Shown in pieces: positions 6,082 through 9,018 of a DNA stretch of 9,018 nucleotides (position 1 is its first letter; each line of letters opens with the position of its first letter). The translations under genes and the position numbers were made by a program. The stretch comes from PWQG01 sp051747985 (GTDB lineage Bacteria; Pseudomonadota; Gammaproteobacteria; Pseudomonadales; Pseudohongiellaceae), in the NCBI GenBank assembly GCA_051747985.1, contig JBNJGU010000119.1:1-9018 (forward strand). Reading direction: 5' to 3'. The notes beneath the pieces were generated by a model. It did no database searches. It was not told the DNA's origin and saw nothing but the letters and a program-made list of their open reading frames with translations.

Positions 6082-7779
6082 TCAGTTTTCCAGGACGATC
6101 AACTCGCGCTCACCATCCCCGACAAGCTCGATGCGCACCGGGCGAGTATTCTCGTCGATTCTCGTGCCTTCCTGAAGAGAGGTAATCCGCAACAGATACT
6201 CCCCCGCTTCCACTGAAGCCAGGTCCACAGTTGCGCTGAAATCGCGCACGTCCAACGGTAACAGCGCGCCGGATGCTCCAGTGAGCTGCCAGCGCTCGGT
6301 GACGTTGCCGCCAGTATCAATCAGGTCCGCTCTCGCGCCCGGCTCGAAATGCACATCCCCCGTGTTCGTGACACGAGACTGGATGACGACTGTTGATGGC
6401 TCTTCGTCAAGCGCGACGCTCACTCCGCCAATTGAGGCGTTGACGACCGAATCCATCTCTTCATGCCGAAGCAGAAGCATCGACCTGGTTTGTCCTGCAT
6501 TCTGCCCATCCTCATATCGTCCATCGAGGATGATGTCGGCATAGTAGTTTGCCCGATCGACGCCGTCCCTGGGCATGCGACTCATCACGCGCACATTGCG
6601 GCTGCCCCGCGGTCGGATCGTGAAACGGTCAGGTCGTATCTGGCTCCACTGCGCCGCCGACAGGTCCTCTCCCATCAGCTCGCCCATGGCCACCCCCTGT
6701 AGCGACGCCGGGGTCTGGGCCCGGACCTGTACGGAAACAGGCTGATCCGAGGGATTGGTGACCGTCACGGTACTGGTTCGCGTGGCGCCCGGCACCACCG
6801 ATAATTGCACTGTGGATGGCTCGAGTCTGAGCGTTGTGTCGAATGCCACTGAATCCGTGTCCGGATCCCCCTCGAAGTCTATCTCCCTTTCCATGCGGGG
6901 AAGCGGGCGGCCATCCACGGCAACACTACCAATAAGGCGATATGCCCCCGAAGGCAATCGTCGTTGAAGATCTTCGGCAAGTTCCAGGGTAGCCCCCGGC
7001 AGGATACTCCTGCGAGCTATTTCGGCACGGGTCACCAGGCGCCAGTTTTCACCCGTTTTCCGCTCAACCCGAATGGTTCCCTGCACACTGGAATGGGTGC
7101 GTCCCCGGTTCGCGATCTTGAGGACCGCCTGTGTAGTCGGCTCTCGCACCACGTTGCCTTCCGTGTCCCGGCCATCGTCGAAGTTCATGGATACGTCTGC
7201 CAGGTCGATGTCCAGGCGCACAGGTCGCCCTTCTATATGGGTGAGCATGGGAATGAGGAACCCGAATCCGACCGAGAAAACGCCTGCCTGGTCCGCCTCG
7301 GCGTTGGCGCTTGCGTCCGGCGCCTCCGTCAGAATCCTCACAGCCGAGACATATGCTCCGCGGGCGTCAGCTGGCACTCTTAGGAGTACGGGGATTTCCG
7401 CGGTGCTTTCTGGTTCAATCGCAATTTCCTCCGGTGGCAAGAGGATCCAGTCCCTGCTCGAGGCCTGGCGTGTGAACTCGTCGAGCCCCTCGCGCCCTTC
7501 CTCTTCCACAATGGTCAAGCCCCCATCCAACCTCTGCGTCAGGTCCACTACTTCGAGGCGAACCGTTTCCGTCTGCGTTGCATGGTGATTGCGTACCGTC
7601 AGCATGATCCGCCCTGTCCGGTTGGGGGGCACGTCGGCCTCCACCTTCATTGGCCGAACCGTCAGGTTCTGTTGGGCGGCAACCGTATTGATGTCGATGC
7701 CAATCAGTCCCACGCTCATGGCGATCAGACCGAGCACGTTCACCACACGCTTCCAGTTAATCATCCTCTTTGCACTCAT
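6082..7779 (-). CDS. exported protein of duplicated Ig-like (PapD/DUF916-like) domains, candidate chaperone
   Basis: A 565-aa protein with a Sec signal peptide (core VVNVLGLIAMSVGLIGI, cleavage after TVAA at 35). It has no cysteine and no C-terminal membrane anchor, so it is probably soluble in the periplasm. It appears to be four beta-sandwich domains in two similar halves. Domain 1 (about 38-180) has LTVRPMKVEADVPP, ITLxVRN-type strands, WILLPPEEIAIEPESTAEI and a GAYVSAVRI strand. Domain 2 spans about 186-300. Domain 3 (about 315-440) repeats the pattern with LRLEPSTVQLSVVPG, VTVTNPSDQPVSVQV and FTIRPRGSRNVRV. Domain 4 (445-553) ends the chain. Domains 1 and 3 resemble the PapD N-domain and the DUF916 domain of Gram-positive WxL-interacting proteins. 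In this context it may chaperone or scaffold the two subunit-like proteins. ATG 7779 is chosen; ATG 7764 is possible, and neither has a strong ribosome binding site. Confidence 0.85.
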   Translation of the reverse strand: MSAKRMINWKRVVNVLGLIAMSVGLIGIDINTVAAQQNLTVRPMKVEADVPPNRTGRIMLTVRNHHATQTETVRLEVVDLTQRLDGGLTIVEEEGREGLDEFTRQASSRDWILLPPEEIAIEPESTAEIPVLLRVPADARGAYVSAVRILTEAPDASANAEADQAGVFSVGFGFLIPMLTHIEGRPVRLDIDLADVSMNFDDGRDTEGNVVREPTTQAVLKIANRGRTHSSVQGTIRVERKTGENWRLVTRAEIARRSILPGATLELAEDLQRRLPSGAYRLIGSVAVDGRPLPRMEREIDFEGDPDTDSVAFDTTLRLEPSTVQLSVVPGATRTSTVTVTNPSDQPVSVQVRAQTPASLQGVAMGELMGEDLSAAQWSQIRPDRFTIRPRGSRNVRVMSRMPRDGVDRANYYADIILDGRYEDGQNAGQTRSMLLLRHEEMDSVVNASIGGVSVALDEEPSTVVIQSRVTNTGDVHFEPGARADLIDTGGNVTERWQLTGASGALLPLDVRDFSATVDLASVEAGEYLLRITSLQEGTRIDENTRPVRIELVGDGERELIVLEN

Positions 7780-7827
7780 TGGTCGCTGACCCTATCTTGA
7801 TGGCAGAGTAATCATTGTGTGATTGAT

Positions 7828-7854
7828 CCTGGCGGCGCCAAGTTCGTCGCCAGG
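7828..7854 (-). repeat. hairpin in the leader of the Ig-domain gene
   Basis: CCTGGCG (7828-7834) and CGCCAGG (7848-7854) pair perfectly and extend inward by a G-U wobble plus two more GC pairs, giving about 10 pairs around a short loop. On the transcribed strand ATCAATC follows, not a T-run, so it is not a standard intrinsic terminator. A 5-bp repeat AATCA/TGATT (7810-7824) is adjacent. It may stabilise or block processing of the mRNA. Confidence 0.55.
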
Positions 7855-7871
7855 GGAGCACCGACACTCAT

Positions 7872-7892
7872 ACGGATGAATACAGTATCCGT
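7872..7892 (-). repeat. short hairpin in the intergenic gap
   Basis: ACGGAT (7872-7877) and ATCCGT (7887-7892) are a perfect 6-bp inverted repeat with a 9-nt spacer, lying just downstream of the second sigma-54-like site. No T-run follows. Two further short inverted repeats, CCGCG/CGCGG at 7960-7976 and a GGGAGC/GCTTCCC pair near 7931-7947, lie close to the stop of subunit A. Confidence 0.4.
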
Positions 7893-7899
7893 CCCTGTG

Positions 7900-7914
7900 G
7901 CCAAAAACGTACCA
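7900..7914 (-). promoter_or_regulatory. weaker sigma-54-like -24/-12 site before the Ig-domain gene
   Basis: The minus strand reads TGGTACGTTTTTGGC, with GG and GC exactly 10 nt apart. It matches 9 of the 11 fixed positions of the RpoN consensus TGGCACG-N4-TTGC and is preceded by the preferred pyrimidine. A start site near 7888 would leave a leader of about 108 nt. The -12 element (TGGC rather than TTGC) is imperfect, so this could be chance or a weak internal promoter. Confidence 0.35.
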
Positions 7915-7985
7915 GGAAACGACGACTTCAGGGAGCCGCCGCTTCCCGACGCTCTTGTTCCGCGAGTCTGACGCGGTGCCGCCCC

Positions 7986-8633
7986 TTACAGGGTGGGAAC
8001 GATTGTTGCCGTCAGCTGGATCTGATACGTGTCGGGTACTGCAAACTCCGGTTCGCCCGGAAGTGTTCGATCCCAATTGGTAGACACGCCCAAGGCAAAG
8101 TCATGCGTTCCGGCTGCGAAACCGCTTTGCGTCCCAGCATGAAAAGCCCCGGTGATCTCAAGAGGACTGTTGGAGCCGTCGTGGGAAGTAAGTCTCTGCC
8201 CGCTTGTGGTGCCAGTAGCAGGATCCACAGATCCGATCTGAGGCCAAACGCCAAGGGTGTTTGATGAATTGACACCTATTGCCTCACCGAAGAATGCGGT
8301 GGTACCGAAGTTACGAAGGCCGGTTACTCGGTTAAAATCAACGCGAATCGCATCGATGTTAAAGTTGGTCAGCAGCTGAATGGTCGCCAGGGTGCCTCCC
8401 ACTGCGTCAGTGACACTTCCGTCGGAACTGGGGTTTCCCATAAAGGTGTCCTGGTCATTGTCGATCACCATCGACCCCGTACCGTTCACCACATTCAGGT
8501 AAGCGATCTCCTCAACCTCAACGTCGATGTCCACAGCGCCAGCTGCGCCATCGTAGTAAAGATTCTGAGCCATCGCAGGGACGGTCATGCCCATTGCTGT
8601 CAATGCTGCCAGAGCTGTTGTGATTCTACGCAT
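7986..8633 (-). CDS. exported beta-rich subunit-like protein A (first gene of the operon)
   Basis: A 215-aa protein with a typical Sec signal peptide (MRR, hydrophobic core, cleavage at AMA before Q23). The mature chain is acidic, free of cysteine, and rich in Gly, Thr, Asn and Asp. It has strand-like segments (VDIDVEVEEIAYLNVV, DAIRVDFNRVTGL, DFALGV) and ends with the strand VPDTYQIQLTATI, a layout seen in exported fimbrial or coat subunits. No known family is recognised. The ATG at 8633 is chosen because AAGGAG lies 9 nt upstream. The frame runs open to 8723, but that would include the promoter itself. First place in the cluster, the best ribosome binding site and the best promoter suggest it is the most abundant product, such as a major subunit. 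Its near-equal size to protein B suggests related roles, although sequence similarity is low by eye. Confidence 0.82.
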   Translation of the reverse strand: MRRITTALAALTAMGMTVPAMAQNLYYDGAAGAVDIDVEVEEIAYLNVVNGTGSMVIDNDQDTFMGNPSSDGSVTDAVGGTLATIQLLTNFNIDAIRVDFNRVTGLRNFGTTAFFGEAIGVNSSNTLGVWPQIGSVDPATGTTSGQRLTSHDGSNSPLEITGAFHAGTQSGFAAGTHDFALGVSTNWDRTLPGEPEFAVPDTYQIQLTATIVPTL

Positions 8634-8642
8634 TGTTTTTAT

Positions 8643-8648
8643 CTCCTT
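8643..8648 (-). promoter_or_regulatory. strong ribosome binding site that fixes the start of subunit A
   Basis: The minus strand has AAGGAG 9 nt before ATG 8633, the closest match to the 16S anti-Shine-Dalgarno sequence in the cluster. It selects this ATG over the upstream in-frame one at 8723. A small GCCTG/CAGGC inverted repeat (8666-8686) precedes it in the predicted leader. Confidence 0.75.
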
Positions 8649-8700
8649 GTCGCTTCTCTGTGATTGCCTGCCCGATTTGGTCAGGCTCGCCCCTCTGGCA

Positions 8701-8715
8701 GCAATTACCGTTCCA
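8701..8715 (-). promoter_or_regulatory. sigma-54 (RpoN) -24/-12 promoter of the secretin operon
   Basis: The minus strand reads TGGAACGGTAATTGC followed by T. It matches 10 of 11 fixed positions of TGGCACG-N4-TTGC, with GG (8714-8713) and GC (8702-8701) separated by exactly 10 nt. Transcription would begin near 8689, leaving a leader of about 56 nt to the ATG at 8633. Such promoters require RpoN and an ATP-dependent enhancer-binding activator, and the flanking sites fit this. Confidence 0.7.
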
Positions 8716-8734
8716 TTATTCATTTTTCTTTACG

Positions 8735-8747
8735 TATCAATAAACTG
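8735..8747 (+). promoter_or_regulatory. near-consensus IHF binding site
   Basis: TATCAATAAACTG matches WATCAA-N4-TTR at all but one fixed position (C in place of the first T of TTR). It lies in AT-rich DNA between the palindrome and the -24 element, where IHF commonly bends sigma-54 promoters so the activator can touch polymerase. The motif is degenerate, so confidence is limited. Confidence 0.4.
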
Positions 8748-8762
8748 ACGCGTTATTCAGGG

Positions 8763-8780
8763 ATGTACTGTTACGTACAT
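8763..8780. promoter_or_regulatory. 18-bp palindrome, candidate activator (enhancer) site
   Basis: ATGTAC (8763-8768), six spacer bases TGTTAC, and GTACAT (8775-8780) form a perfect 6-6-6 inverted repeat. Its centre is about 82 bp upstream of the predicted sigma-54 start, a usual distance for enhancer-binding protein sites. A second repeat, ATCTT-GT-AAGAT (8785-8796), lies alongside. The regulator is unknown and is not encoded in the visible sequence. Confidence 0.5.
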
Positions 8781-8796
8781 ATTGATCTTGTAAGAT

Positions 8797-9018
8797 TTCT
8801 CGACAGTCTCGTCTGGATAGTCGGTCGACACCTTCCGCTTTCTGGCCGGCTTTGGCATGACGAATGACGGTGGAGTACGCTACATGACCAATTTTGATAG
8901 CGCCTCCACCAACCCATGGAGCGTGTAAGAACTTTCGACACTCCGTCGGTCGACGTTGGCTATTTCAGAATCCGGAAACTTCGTTGATGCCTGGATGGGA
9001 CATGCGATCGCGCTCAGC
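8797..9018. other. right-edge region without a convincing gene
   Basis: No frame here has a start, ribosome binding site and family pattern that convince. Two short minus-strand frames are open to the right edge, one ending at TGA 8967-8965 (17 residues) and one at TAG 8882-8880 (45 residues). Either could be the tail of a gene beyond the window. The 10-mer GTCGGTCGAC occurs twice (8820-8829 and 8945-8954). Confidence 0.4.
8869..8910. repeat. long imperfect inverted repeat
   Basis: GGTGGAG (8869-8875) pairs with CTCCACC (8904-8910), and inside it CGCTA (8878-8882) pairs with TAGCG (8898-8902). The two are separated by a small asymmetric bulge and surround a 15-nt AT-rich loop. No T-run follows on either strand, so it is not a clear intrinsic terminator. 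It overlaps the TAG stop of the 45-codon frame from the right edge and may mark the end of that transcript, or be a regulator site. Confidence 0.5.

Noticed and set aside
8634..8723. Upstream extension of subunit A to ATG 8723
   Set aside because: It includes the sigma-54 promoter and hides the signal peptide, while a near-perfect ribosome binding site precedes ATG 8633.
8713..8740. Sigma-70 promoter TTGATA plus AATAAT on the minus strand
   Set aside because: The spacer is only 14 nt, well short of the usual 16-18, and the sigma-54 site just downstream is a much better match.
8664..8867. A 67-codon plus-strand frame in the regulatory region
   Set aside because: It covers the promoter, IHF site and palindrome, has no ribosome binding site and shows no family features.
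8820..8954. GTCGGTCGAC direct repeat (8820-8829 and 8945-8954) as attachment or insertion ends
   Set aside because: It is only 10 bp, and no integrase, transposase or tRNA is associated with it. Chance recurrence is plausible.

Overview
The window looks like chromosomal DNA of a Gram-negative proteobacterium, perhaps a gammaproteobacterium. It is moderately GC-rich and encodes an outer-membrane secretin, an outer-membrane lipoprotein, several Sec-exported acidic proteins, and a sigma-54-type (-24/-12) promoter. No species or genus can be named from the sequence alone. No rRNA, tRNA, CRISPR array, insertion sequence or integrase was found.

Layout. The left edge (2-238) holds the 3' end of an unrecognised plus-strand gene, which converges on the minus-strand genes across a small hairpin. 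All other genes lie on the minus strand, so transcription runs from right to left. On the far right, 8634-9018 appears non-coding and holds the regulatory region: a strong TGG-N12-GC match to a sigma-54 promoter (8701-8715), a near-consensus IHF site (8735-8747) and an upstream 18-bp palindrome (8763-8780).

Downstream of that promoter come five genes: a 215-aa exported beta-rich subunit-like protein (8633-7986); after a 206-nt hairpin-rich gap with a second, weaker sigma-54-like site, a 565-aa exported protein built of duplicated Ig-like/PapD-like domains (7779-6082); a second exported subunit-like protein of 214 aa (6024-5380); a 585-aa secretin with an STN/N0-like domain and three tandem N1-type repeats (5357-3600); and a 123-aa lipoprotein whose start overlaps the secretin stop by 8 nt (3607-3236). 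A rho-independent terminator (3228-3187) closes the cluster.

Read together, these five look like one operon. It would provide exported structural subunits, a periplasmic Ig-fold chaperone or adaptor, an outer-membrane pore, and a possible pilotin. This resembles a chaperone-usher fimbrial system in which a secretin takes the usher's place. No secretion ATPase, prepilin peptidase, inner-membrane platform or usher is visible here. This is the main candidate for an undescribed system; its function is inferred from context and folds, not shown.

Left of the terminator are a secreted SxxK serine hydrolase of the beta-lactamase/NylB-like class (3156-1699) and an APC-family amino-acid permease (1617-271). 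They are spaced like a two-gene unit and could hydrolyse and import amides or peptides. A long hairpin that shares sequence with the terminator sits over the edge of the hydrolase ribosome binding site.
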